Below, in pieces: positions 16,224 through 22,832 of a stretch of 23,870 nucleotides of DNA. The translations under genes were made by a program, and so were the position numbers. Under the pieces are notes generated by a model. The model worked only from the letters and a program-made list of their open reading frames with translations. It made no database searches and was not told the DNA's origin. Origin of the DNA: DATGEP01 sp035310125 (GTDB taxonomy: Bacteria > Chloroflexota > Ktedonobacteria > Ktedonobacterales > JADMIN01); the NCBI GenBank assembly GCA_035310125.1, contig DATGEP010000349.1, positions 1 to 23,870 of the forward strand, in the 5' to 3' direction. The stretch's first letter is position 1; the number at the start of each line of letters is the position of its first letter.

Positions 16224-16463
16224 ATGCCGTCAAGAGTCAAGGTGGAGCGGCTCTCCATGGCGCGCTATGTCACCATCGTGCTCCGGATCGTAGTGGACCG
16301 GCAGGGACAACTCGAGCACGGTGAGGTCGCAGGCGTGGAGTTGCTCGATGCGCCCCGTCGCTTTCGGGGGTGGCGGGGCTTGTCTCGTGCTGTGCGGGCG
16401 TTGCTCGCGGCCCCGCGCCCTGACGACGAGGACGGCGGCGAATCCGAGGCTGGTGGCATGTGA
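16224..16463 (+). CDS. Hypothetical protein, 79 aa
   Basis: A small orphan beginning MPSRVKVERLSMARYVTIVL and ending in an acidic tail (PDDEDGGESEAGGM). It reads as a compact alpha/beta protein with a beta-like LRIVVDRQGQLEHGEVAG stretch and an arginine-rich region (RRFRGWRGLSRAVRALL). No membrane segment and no family recognised. The start is well supported by AAGGGGGG, 6 bases before the ATG. A pair of overlapping hairpins follows the stop directly. Confidence 0.6.
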   Translation: MPSRVKVERLSMARYVTIVLRIVVDRQGQLEHGEVAGVELLDAPRRFRGWRGLSRAVRALLAAPRPDDEDGGESEAGGM

Positions 16464-16468
16464 TATCT

Positions 16469-16506
16469 CCCCACGGCTTGACCCGTGGGCTGCTACGAGT
16501 CAAGCC
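16469..16506 (+). terminator. Overlapping alternative hairpins after the 79-aa gene
   Basis: CCCACGG (16470-16476) pairs with CCGTGGG (16483-16489); GGCTTGAC (16475-16482) pairs with GTCAAGCC (16499-16506). The two stems share bases and exclude each other. It could be a terminator, though no T run follows, or the hairpin end of an IS200/IS605-type element, which often has such a GC stem followed by a TCAA-like sequence. Confidence 0.4.
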
Positions 16507-16650
16507 CGACGTCATGCTGCCCCAAGGCGAGTGCAGCAGCGCGTGCACCGTCTAACATAGTGCACACAGAGCCATGCATCCCCCGCCCTTCAGTGTGGGG
16601 CCTTTTGGCAGACAGGGTACACCACACTCTCACCGACACTTCATTGTCTC

Positions 16651-16704
16651 CTCAGTCTGCCCTCAGCGCGCCCTCAGCGCGCCCTCAGCGGTGCCTGGTA
16701 GGCT
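16651..16704 (+). promoter_or_regulatory. 11-bp phased CTCAG repeats before a -10-like hexamer
   Basis: CTCAG starts at 16651, 16662, 16673 and 16684, exactly 11 bp apart; the last three sit in near-perfect CGCCCTCAGCG units. Eight bases after the last CTCAGCG (ends 16690) comes TAGGCT (16699-16704), one mismatch from TATGCT. Direct heptamer repeats at 11-bp steps, 8 bp before a -10, is the described arrangement of SARP-activated promoters. The downstream genes would be the 59-aa ORF and possibly the ice-binding-like gene. Confidence 0.45.
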
Positions 16705-16801
16705 AGAGGTGCCGGCAGCCAGGTGGCGTGGCCGGTGGCAGTGGCCGGTGGTCGGAGCGCACACGAGCTGGCCGCACACGTAACGCACAAGGAGACATCA
16801 C

Positions 16802-16981
16802 ATGCTATCGAGCGAGCCGACGCACTCGGCCGTCAACCCCGCTCCCGTCCTCAGCGACACGATCGGCATCGTTGGCTCGTTCATCCTCGCCTTCCTGGGG
16901 GGCAGCCATCTTGCTCTAGCTGCTGCGCCTCGTGAGTGGCAGACGCGCGCGAGCCTAAGTAGGTGGACTTTGACGCTTTGA
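16802..16981 (+). CDS. Small putative membrane peptide, 59 aa
   Basis: An ORF with a good AAGGAG site 8 bases before the ATG. It reads MLSSEPTHSAVNPAPVLSDT followed by one hydrophobic segment (IGIVGSFILAFLGGSHLALA, residues 21-40) and a polar, tryptophan-containing end (PREWQTRASLSRWTLTL). Not recognised. Reading through its TGA stop, the same frame stays open for another 42 codons, so the stop may be a mutation in a longer gene. It lies about 100 bp after the phased-repeat promoter candidate. Confidence 0.4.
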   Translation: MLSSEPTHSAVNPAPVLSDTIGIVGSFILAFLGGSHLALAAAPREWQTRASLSRWTLTL

Positions 16982-17110
16982 GCACTGTTCGAGAGTGCCG
17001 CGCCGGACGGGCAACTGGAGGAAATTGCTCCGGCGAGGGGCTCTCCGCGACGCAGGCGTCCACGCGCACGGGTGAGGCGCAAACTTCCGGCTTTAGTCGG
17101 GGGTTGTTGA
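16982..17110 (+). ncRNA. Structured stretch, possible IS200/IS605 (TnpB) 3'-end or RNA remnant
   Basis: Nested stems: CGCCGGA (17001-17007) with TCCGGCG (17029-17035), inner GCAA (17011-17014) with TTGC (17025-17028); GACGC (17049-17053) with GCGTC (17056-17060); and CCGGC with GTCGG around TTTA (17087-17100). The frame continuing from the 59-aa ORF codes for a very Arg-rich end, with KLPALVGGC before TGA 17108. A GC hairpin followed by GTTGACCAA and a basic C-terminal reading frame recall the end of TnpB-type elements, whose 3' part doubles as guide RNA. No TnpB catalytic motif is present, so this is at most a remnant. It could equally be an unrelated leader of the next gene. Confidence 0.25.
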
Positions 17111-17188
17111 CCAATACTTCGCGCTAGCAACCGGTGCTGGCGACTAGTTCAACACACTCAAGCGTTGATGAGACAGGAGAAAGTGACC

Positions 17189-18280
17189 ATGGAAACTCCG
17201 TCCGCGAGCCGAGTTGCCCGCGCGCTAACCCTCAAGCTGACGGCATTCTTTTCAGCAGCTTTGCTGGTGCTGGTGGTGCTGTTCGCAGCAGCGGCGCATG
17301 CGGCGAGCTTCTCCTCCCCCAAGCCTGTGTCTCTTGGGACCGCTGAGCCTTTCGCCGTGCTCGCCGGCACTGCGGTCACCAACACCGGCCCGACCGTGGT
17401 GACCGGGGATCTGGGGGTGAGTCCTGGCACGTCATGTACTGGACTGCCAGCCCCTTGCACTGGCGGCGGCCCAGGAATCGTGCACGGGACGATCCACAAG
17501 ACCGACGCTGTTGCAGCCAGCGCCCAGTCCTCCTTGACCACCGCGTATGTCGACGCCGCCGGACGAGGACCACAGACGAAGAATTTCGGCACGACGGACA
17601 AGGCACTCAACGGGCAAAAGCTGATTCCTGGCATCTACGGGTTCGGGCATGCCGCGACCGCCAACCTCACCACGACGCTGACGCTCGACGCCCAGGGTGA
17701 CCCCAATGCCGTCTGGATCTTCCAGGCCTCGTCCGACCTCGTCACCGGATCGTCGAGTCGGGTGGCCCTTATCAACGCTGCCCAGTCCTGCCATGTGTAT
17801 TGGCAGGTCACCAGTTCCGCGACGCTGGGGACGAGCTCGACCTTCAGGGGCGACATCTTGGCCTTGACCTCTATCACCGTCACCACCGGGGTGACGGTCG
17901 ACGGCCGTGTGTTGGCCCGCAATGGCGCGGTGACATTGGACACGGATACTATTACAGTACCCGCGTGCAGGGCATCGTCCCCGACCCCGACCGCCACCCC
18001 TGGCAACGGCGGCCCGACTCCGACCGCCTTCCCCGGCAACGGCGGCGGGGGTCAGTCCTCAGGCCCTGTGACCGCAGGCGCACCGTACGGCAACACGGGC
18101 GGGAGCGTCGGTGGTAGTGTGAACACCTCCAGCGCCGCAAACGGGCAGTCGGGGTCGTCGGGCTTTCCGCTCTGGTTGGCGATCCTCCTCACCGTGAGTG
18201 TCCTGCTAGCCGGAGGCGGAGCGAGCGGGATCGTGCTCAATAGGATGCACCGGCGCACGGGGCGAAGCGAGCGGCGCTAG
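17189..18280 (+). CDS. Surface-anchored ice-binding-like protein (DUF3494 family)
   Basis: A 363-residue exported protein. Seen: signal peptide 1-38 (cut after AHA), then a DUF3494 beta-solenoid domain at about 45-260 with the family's hallmark opening (LGTAEPFAVLAGTAVTNTG, VVTGDLGVSPG, IVHGTIHKTDAVAASAQSSL) and ending AVWIFQASSDLVTGSSS to RVLARNGAVTLDTDTIT. A Pro/Thr/Gly/Ser linker (261-325) and a C-terminal membrane helix (about 326-350) with a basic tail follow, so the domain should be displayed on the cell surface. The family includes true ice-binding proteins and adhesins; ice binding is not proven here. Upstream codons are in frame, but ATG 17189 is chosen because CAGGAGA lies about 8 bases before it. 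The hairpin at 18415 may end the transcript. Confidence 0.85.
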   Translation: METPSASRVARALTLKLTAFFSAALLVLVVLFAAAAHAASFSSPKPVSLGTAEPFAVLAGTAVTNTGPTVVTGDLGVSPGTSCTGLPAPCTGGGPGIVHGTIHKTDAVAASAQSSLTTAYVDAAGRGPQTKNFGTTDKALNGQKLIPGIYGFGHAATANLTTTLTLDAQGDPNAVWIFQASSDLVTGSSSRVALINAAQSCHVYWQVTSSATLGTSSTFRGDILALTSITVTTGVTVDGRVLARNGAVTLDTDTITVPACRASSPTPTATPGNGGPTPTAFPGNGGGGQSSGPVTAGAPYGNTGGSVGGSVNTSSAANGQSGSSGFPLWLAILLTVSVLLAGGGASGIVLNRMHRRTGRSERR

Positions 18281-18414
18281 TCAGCGGGCACCGCGCAAGC
18301 ACCCCAACGCACTACCTGATGAGCGCTCGCGCAAGGGTGTTGACCAGCGCTATCGCGTGAGATCTCGTCTCAGCACCAACAAGCCTAAAGCCATGCGAAT
18401 GGACCCTCAATGCC

Positions 18415-18456
18415 GCCCTACGGGACGCAGGCTGTGCAGCCTGCGTCCCGTAGGGC
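18415..18456. terminator. Perfect 20-bp-arm hairpin
   Basis: GCCCTACGGGACGCAGGCTG (18415-18434) and its exact reverse complement (18437-18456) are separated by only TG. It lies 135 bp after the ice-binding-like gene. No T run follows, so it may be a factor-independent terminator of unusual form, a protein-binding or recombination site, or a MITE-like repeat. Confidence 0.5.
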
Positions 18457-18534
18457 CGAGAGCGGCCCACTACATGACCGAAGAACTGAGCGGTAGTGCT
18501 CGGTAGTACTGGTGGTCGTCACGACCCCTGGAGG

Positions 18535-18570
18535 GGTCGCGGCGGTCGCGGCGGTCGCGGCGGTCGTGGC
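18535..18570. repeat. Tandem repeat, 9 bp x 4
   Basis: GGTCGCGGC at 18535, 18544 and 18553, then GGTCGTGGC at 18562. It overlaps the right arm of the small hairpin at 18522-18539. Confidence 0.85.
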
Positions 18571-18671
18571 GCGCCTGACCGTCTTTCGTCCACACCTACG
18601 CCGAACCCCTCTTCACTCCGTGAGGACGGGTGATGGGAAGGTGGAAGGTGATATGTTGGAAGGTGGTATGC

Positions 18672-19022
18672 ATGCAACTTCCTGACGCCCTCAGCCGCAC
18701 CGACCGCGCGACCCAACGACGAGCCGCGGCTCCATACCGCGGCGTGACCATCTACGAGGTCGCGTGCCGGCTACCAGCTGAGGGAAGCGCCGTGTACGCC
18801 ACTGTGAGGCGTCTGCGGGCCTCCCAGAGCAACGGCCCCAATCTGCGTGCCGTCGTCGACCTGGACTCCATTTGCGCGTCTGCCCATCTCCAGCGAGAGC
18901 TGGCCCCTGACGCGTGGGACCCCAGGCCGTCGCCGCTTCACCTCGACCTCGATCTGGATCTCGATGCGACTCTGCTCGCCATCGGGCCACCGCCCGACCA
19001 GATGATGGGAGGGTCGATGTGA
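18672..19022 (+). CDS. Hypothetical protein, 116 aa, coupled to the L,D-transpeptidase
   Basis: A soluble orphan (start MQLPDALSRTDRATQRRAAA), with a compact middle part (YRGVTIYEVACRLPAEGSAV, then YATVRRLRASQSNGPNLRAV) and a peculiar LDLDLDLDATLLAIG run near the C-terminus. Not recognised. ATG 18672 is chosen for GGAAGG 8 bases upstream; a longer start at 18630/18633 is possible but would add an odd GRWKVICWKVVC leader. Its stop overlaps the GTG start of the L,D-transpeptidase gene, so the two are probably co-expressed and may work together. Confidence 0.55.
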   Translation: MQLPDALSRTDRATQRRAAAPYRGVTIYEVACRLPAEGSAVYATVRRLRASQSNGPNLRAVVDLDSICASAHLQRELAPDAWDPRPSPLHLDLDLDLDATLLAIGPPPDQMMGGSM

Positions 19023-20437
19023 GCACGAGCCCGCCAGAGGTCGGTGGAGGGGATGAGCACCAGACCCAGCTGGGGCACCCAGCGATCACCCGCAAGGCGG
19101 GGATCCTCAGGCGCCTGTTGACGCGCACGTGGTTCCCTCGCGTCACGACTCGCGTCGCGTCTCGCACCGGGATCACGCGAGCGCGCAAGGCGATGCTGGT
19201 CCTGCTGCTCGCCGCCATCGTGCTCGCGATTGGGGTGCTGGGCACCGCGGCTCTGCAGGCGCATACCAATAGGGCGCAGCTGGACCATGAGCTGACCCAC
19301 GCCCGCATCGATCTGAGCATTCCGGATCGCCTGCTGAGGCCGATCATCTCCCAAGAGCAGCGCGTCACGGGCGGCGCGGGTGGCCTCTTCTCCAACTACT
19401 GGGAGGCTGCCACGACGTACCGTCTGCTCTACACGCAACTGCTCAGCATCGAGCGGACGGTCCAGCAGACAGTACAACAACAGGCACAAGCGGATCTGCA
19501 GGCCTGTCAAGTATTCCAGGCGAGCATTGACCTGTTGCGCCAGTACGGCGATGCCGCCGATGCCGCTTCCTTCCAACAGCAACACGACGAAGACGTAACG
19601 CAGCTCGCGGCCGCCCGCCAGCTGAGCGATTATCTGAGGCTAGCGCAGACCATCACCACGCAGAACGAGGCCATAGCGTTGCCGCTGCTCAAGGCGAAAG
19701 CCGGGTACGACTTCACCATTCTGAGGCGCTTGGTCGACTATGCGCAGACCCAGACCGTCATCAATCCCGCAGACCACAAAGCCTATCCCATCGCGCCCGA
19801 GTACGCCGATCCCGTCGTCGGCATCGGCGACGCCGCCAACAAGCTCAGAGCGGCTCGCACCTTCGAGCAGTACCAGAGCGCCGACTTCGAGATCACCTCG
19901 CTAACCATGGGGCTGCGCGCGCAACTCGAGGACCGGACCGATCCGACCCCGCATAATCAGCCGCACCAGACCGATCTGCAGGTGATGCAGTACTACAACG
20001 TCACAGCCGGCCGAGTCGCGATCATCTCCCTAGCCGAACAAACGGCGCGCTTCTACGAGAACGGTAAGTTGGTCTATTGGACGTACGTGACGACGGGCCG
20101 TCCGGAGCACCCATCGGTGCCAGGCTATCACGTCGCGTTGCTGCGCGTCTCGCCGACGCTCTTCGTCTCGCAGGCCCCGCGCGGCTCGCCCGAGTGGTAC
20201 GCGCCGACGCCTATCCATTACGCCATCGAGTACAATACCGGCTTCACCCGGTCCGGTGGCACGTACTTCCTGCACGACGCGTGGTGGCGCAGCCAGTTCG
20301 GCCCGTACAGCAATCTACCGCATTACGACCCAGTGGCGTTCAACGGCGGCTCACTCGGCTGCGTCAACGTCCCGCTCGCGACCATGCGGTGGATCTACCC
20401 GTGGATCCTCCTCGGCACGCCGATTATCCTGTATTAG
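19019..20437 (+). CDS. Membrane-anchored L,D-transpeptidase (YkuD family)
   Basis: A 472-residue protein with a short cytoplasmic N-terminus, one membrane helix (about 57-80; AMLVLLLAAIVLAIGVLG), a long helical, Gln-rich stalk (about 85-325) and a C-terminal YkuD domain (about 330-472). Catalytic features: H419 in FLHDAWW and C448 in SLGCVNVP, the H...S-x-G-C-V-N pattern. Such enzymes cross-link peptidoglycan through meso-diaminopimelate or attach proteins to it, outside the membrane. GTG 19019 is chosen because it overlaps the previous stop and GGGAGGG lies 6 bases upstream; the frame is open to 18914 but inside the previous gene. The stalk has no recognisable peptidoglycan-binding domain. 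Confidence 0.87.
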   Translation: MSTSPPEVGGGDEHQTQLGHPAITRKAGILRRLLTRTWFPRVTTRVASRTGITRARKAMLVLLLAAIVLAIGVLGTAALQAHTNRAQLDHELTHARIDLSIPDRLLRPIISQEQRVTGGAGGLFSNYWEAATTYRLLYTQLLSIERTVQQTVQQQAQADLQACQVFQASIDLLRQYGDAADAASFQQQHDEDVTQLAAARQLSDYLRLAQTITTQNEAIALPLLKAKAGYDFTILRRLVDYAQTQTVINPADHKAYPIAPEYADPVVGIGDAANKLRAARTFEQYQSADFEITSLTMGLRAQLEDRTDPTPHNQPHQTDLQVMQYYNVTAGRVAIISLAEQTARFYENGKLVYWTYVTTGRPEHPSVPGYHVALLRVSPTLFVSQAPRGSPEWYAPTPIHYAIEYNTGFTRSGGTYFLHDAWWRSQFGPYSNLPHYDPVAFNGGSLGCVNVPLATMRWIYPWILLGTPIILY

Positions 20438-20538
20438 CCGCCAGGAGTCTCCGGGCTGGACGGTGCTCCGATCGTCAGCGTGTGGTGATACGGCTGGAGG
20501 AGAGGGCGGAGCCGTGGGACCGTGGGGGAGGCTGTTGG

Positions 20539-20835
20539 ATGATGCAGGCCGAAGCGATTCACATGACGTTGCGGGAAGCGCACAGGTGGCGAGACACGCT
20601 GTGGGCAGACATCCTGGACGAGTTCGACACGCGCGATCCCGCCGCCGCCACCGCCGCACGGTCGGCGTTCCGCGCTGAGAACACGCGCGCGCTCCGAGGG
20701 GGATCGACGCGCGCCGCGGCGCTCGCGTGGCCGTACTTAGACTATCAGGCGCGGATGGACTGGTTGTGGGCCTGCCAGTTTGTGCAGCGGACATGGTTCC
20801 GTGGTTTGGCACCACATGATACCGCATTCGTGTGA
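20539..20835 (+). CDS. Hypothetical protein, 98 aa
   Basis: A helical protein (MMQAEAIHMTLREAHRWRDT, ILDEFDTRDPAAATAARSAF, YLDYQARMDWLWACQFVQR) rich in Trp and Arg, without membrane segment or known motif. The frame is open much further upstream inside the transpeptidase gene; ATG 20539 is chosen because GGGGAGG lies 7 bases before it. First of a run of small, closely spaced orphan ORFs. Confidence 0.55.
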   Translation: MMQAEAIHMTLREAHRWRDTLWADILDEFDTRDPAAATAARSAFRAENTRALRGGSTRAAALAWPYLDYQARMDWLWACQFVQRTWFRGLAPHDTAFV

Positions 20836-20903
20836 ACCGCTCTCGTACAGCACGTGCGGCAACAAGAGGGAGGCCGAGCAGACCGAAGAAGGAGAGACAC
20901 CCG

Positions 20904-21023
20904 ATGAGACTGGACCAGTAGTGGGAAAAGCAGTTCGCCGACCGGTTCAATCGGCAGCGGCTGGACCTGGCAGTGCGGCAGATCGCCGCGATGCAGCGTG
21001 CCCGCGAGCAGAAGCGTCGGTAG
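20904..21023 (+). pseudogene. Small helical protein with in-frame amber codon
   Basis: AAGGAG lies 9 bases before ATG 20904. The frame reads MRLDQ, TAG (20919-20921), then WEKQFADRFNRQRLDLAVRQ and IAAMQRAREQKRR to TAG 21021-21023. The part after the amber codon is coding-like (amphipathic, basic helix), so a Gln or Trp codon probably mutated to TAG. Readthrough or a downstream restart cannot be excluded. The next ORF begins immediately after the final stop. Confidence 0.45.
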
Positions 21024-21164
21024 ATGATGCTCGACGATCTGGGTCGTGAGACGGCGAACCAGAGCACGCCCTGGGGCGAGACGGCAGACTGCCTTGCCGA
21101 ATTCCGCGTCCCATTGGCAACACATGCTGTCCGCGTTCGCGCGAGGACGAGAGAGCAAGAATAA
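21024..21164 (+). CDS. Hypothetical protein, 46 aa
   Basis: Starts directly on the stop of the amber-interrupted ORF (TAG ATG ATG) and reads MMLDDLGRETANQSTPWGET to the end ARTREQE. An acidic first half and basic second half; not recognised. Tight spacing suggests coupling with the previous ORF. Short length keeps confidence low. Confidence 0.4.
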   Translation: MMLDDLGRETANQSTPWGETADCLAEFRVPLATHAVRVRARTREQE

Positions 21165-21166
21165 CC

Positions 21167-21461
21167 GTGTTACGTGCCTCCATCAGCAGCAAATCTGCCC
21201 GCGTCATCCTGGCATTTCTATTGTTCGGGAGCATTCTCCGGATTCGTCTTGGGACAGGAGATGCACCATCCCTCCACGGGGCACGCGAGCTCCGTCGTGG
21301 TGACGAGCGCGTCCGGCTCGCTCGGCGTCGCCGTCACCACGTCGCATACGCTGACGCTTGTCAATCACGTACAGACAACCCCACTCGCGAGGCAGACGGC
21401 ACCAACCCAGCACCAACACCACGAAGCTCACCATGACAACCAGCATCACGAGAAACACTAA
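21167..21461 (+). pseudogene. Possible frameshifted secreted protein with His-rich tail
   Basis: From GTG 21167, two bases after the previous stop, the frame looks like a signal peptide (VLRASISSKSARVILAFLLF), then becomes Arg-rich nonsense. Another frame carries a secreted-looking segment from about 21230: HASSVVVTSASGSLGVAVTT and a tail HQHHEAHHDNQHHEKH ending at 21461. Joining the two needs one frameshift near 21225-21245. It could also be one intact ORF from GTG 21174 with a weak N-terminus. Confidence 0.3.
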
Positions 21462-21603
21462 GGTAGACTTTCTCTGCCATTGGGGCCATCGCCGCAACAC
21501 ATCCCTACCATACGCCATTTCATGCGTGGTGGTGTTCCGCAGGAACATGGCGATTTATCCATTTCGTTCGTGGCCAACCCATCCCCAACCGACGTGTGTC
21601 TCG

Positions 21604-21660
21604 GGCCGAAGACGTTTCCGACATCAGTCTGGGAGAGCGATGTCGGAAACGTCTTCGGCC
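21604..21660. repeat. Perfect inverted repeat, 22-bp arms, 13-base loop
   Basis: Arm 21604-21625 starts GGCCGAAGACGTTTCCGACA; arm 21639-21660 is its exact reverse complement. The loop is AGTCTGGGAGAGC. No T run on either side. It is isolated in non-coding DNA. Candidates are a strong terminator, a folded single-strand recombination site, a MITE/REP-like repeat or a precursor-like small RNA. Confidence 0.75.
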
Positions 21661-21927
21661 AGGAGACGCCCTGAACGAGTCCAGCTGAAGGGACGTGTTG
21701 GAAGAGCATGCACCGCCGTGCTCGCCCTACAGCGCGCCTCCTGTTGGGCGCTGGGCTCACGCGCGCCATCCTCCCTCCGAGCGGTCAAATAGACAACGTC
21801 TCACTCAGGCCGTGTCGGCGTGTCGGCGTGTCGCATCTCGCGTACCTCTTCGTCTGTAGGAATCGAGTCACCTGCCTGACTGCGCCATGGAGGTGGCTTT
21901 CCCGCCCGCCGGATGTCCACCGGAAAC

Positions 21928-21984
21928 TTGTCCAGGGTTTTGTCCAGAGGCTCGCTTGTACCTGAGCGCGCCCCGGGCTATGCT
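21928..21984 (+). promoter_or_regulatory. Promoter with tandem TTGTCCAG operator, copy B
   Basis: TTGTCCAG at 21928-21935 and 21940-21947, TTGTAC (21956-21961) as -35, 17-bp spacer, TATGCT (21979-21984) as -10. All distances match copy A at 14364-14420. The closest well-supported downstream gene is the GlsB/YeaQ-type gene at 22509, about 520 bp away. Confidence 0.6.
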
Positions 21985-22366
21985 CCTACTACGGATAGGG
22001 CACATCAGGCCAAGCGCCATGACCGAAGGATGGTCGCAGACCACCAGCGAACTGTGGCTGGCAGACAGTCTATCGGTGTCCGCGCATTGGAGAATGCTTG
22101 TTGTCTCTCGAGTGCAACGTTGCGTCGTCCGCATGGCTGTATATGACGACGCGTACGAACACGTATGACGACGCTGCGACGAGACCTGACAGGACTCGCG
22201 GTGTCCGTGGCTGCTGAGCAACCGCGGGACGCAGTGGCAGGTTCATGCTCTCATGCCTCCGCTCTCGCCCGGTTCCTGTAAGGCGCGGAACGCCGTGCCG
22301 TCGTGGCCGAGCGCGTCCCCTCGGCCCGTGACGGATCGCGTGTGTCCCGTCCCCATACGCTGTGAC

Positions 22367-22394
22367 CTGTACTGCCTCCCCTGTACTGCCTCCC
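22367..22394. repeat. Tandem repeat, 14 bp x 2
   Basis: CTGTACTGCCTCCC at 22367-22380 and 22381-22394, perfect, about 115 bp before the GlsB/YeaQ-type gene. Confidence 0.85.
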
Positions 22395-22508
22395 CTGCAC
22401 GTGCGCCCCACTGCGGTGTCACCGTCTGAGCGCTGCGCGTGTGCAGTACCCCCATGCGACACCACACGCTCGTGTGCTCGCACGCTTGCAAGATTGAGGA
22501 GCGTTCTT

Positions 22509-22820
22509 ATGGTACTCGTGGTATTCGCCGCTGTGACCCTCACGTTGAGCGACCTAGTGCTCCAGTTCATCGTCGGCGCCATCGCCGCCGCCGTGACGGG
22601 ACGTGCCATGCGCGGTGCGGGCTTTGGCCTTCTCGGTGATCTGCTGTTCGGGGTCATTGGTGCGATCGCCGCCAACTTTCTCGTCAGCCATTTCGGCCTG
22701 TTCGGCAGCGCCAATTATGGCCTGATCGGTGAGCTCATCGTCGCGGCCGTTGGCGCGATCCTGCTGGTCGTGATCACGCATATCTTCGCGTCCAGCCGAT
22801 CCTCACGGGCCGCTGCCTAG
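22509..22820 (+). CDS. GlsB/YeaQ/YmgE-family stress-response membrane protein
   Basis: A 103-residue, very hydrophobic protein with three membrane segments (about 10-28, 37-58, 70-92). The second carries the family's glycine-rich pattern (GRAMRGAGFGLLGDLLFGVI followed by GAIAAN). These transglycosylase-associated small membrane proteins are linked to envelope and general stress, but their molecular function is unknown. ATG 22509 is preferred over the upstream open frame because GAGGAG lies 7 bases before it. The C-terminus is short and basic (SSRSSRAAA). Confidence 0.8.
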   Translation: MVLVVFAAVTLTLSDLVLQFIVGAIAAAVTGRAMRGAGFGLLGDLLFGVIGAIAANFLVSHFGLFGSANYGLIGELIVAAVGAILLVVITHIFASSRSSRAAA

Positions 22821-22832
22821 CCCGTCCGTCGC

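Larger units (their letters stand above)
18281..18671. other. Intergenic stretch rich in repeats and hairpins
   Basis: No gene seen in these 390 bp. It holds a perfect long palindrome (18415-18456), a GC hairpin CGACCCC-TGGA-GGGGTCG (18522-18539), four tandem copies of GGTCGCGGC (18535-18570, the last GGTCGTGGC) and a duplicated ribosome-binding-site-like element (18643-18655, 18658-18670). Confidence 0.6.
21462..22508. other. Long stretch without a convincing gene
   Basis: About 1 kb. It contains a perfect 22-bp-arm hairpin (21604-21660), the second TTGTCCAG promoter (21928-21984) and a 14-bp tandem duplication (22367-22394). The only ORF placed sensibly after the promoter starts at ATG 22019 and would give 49 residues (MTEGWSQTTSELWLADSL...) ending at 22168, with no good ribosome binding site; I rate it unlikely. 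Confidence 0.5.

Noticed and set aside
16940..17110. Cyclic-di-GMP or other known riboswitch
   Set aside because: Some words (GCCTAAGTAGG) looked suggestive, but the conserved core and tetraloop-receptor pattern of known classes could not be found.
18535..18570. CRISPR-like repeat
   Set aside because: 9-bp direct tandem repeat without spacers, a slippage product.
20077..20538. Upstream extension of the 98-aa ORF
   Set aside because: Runs inside the L,D-transpeptidase gene in another frame and is Arg-rich shadow sequence.
21604..21660. Integron attC site
   Set aside because: attC sites have imperfect arms with extrahelical bases and conserved core ends; this hairpin is perfect and no integrase or cassettes are present.
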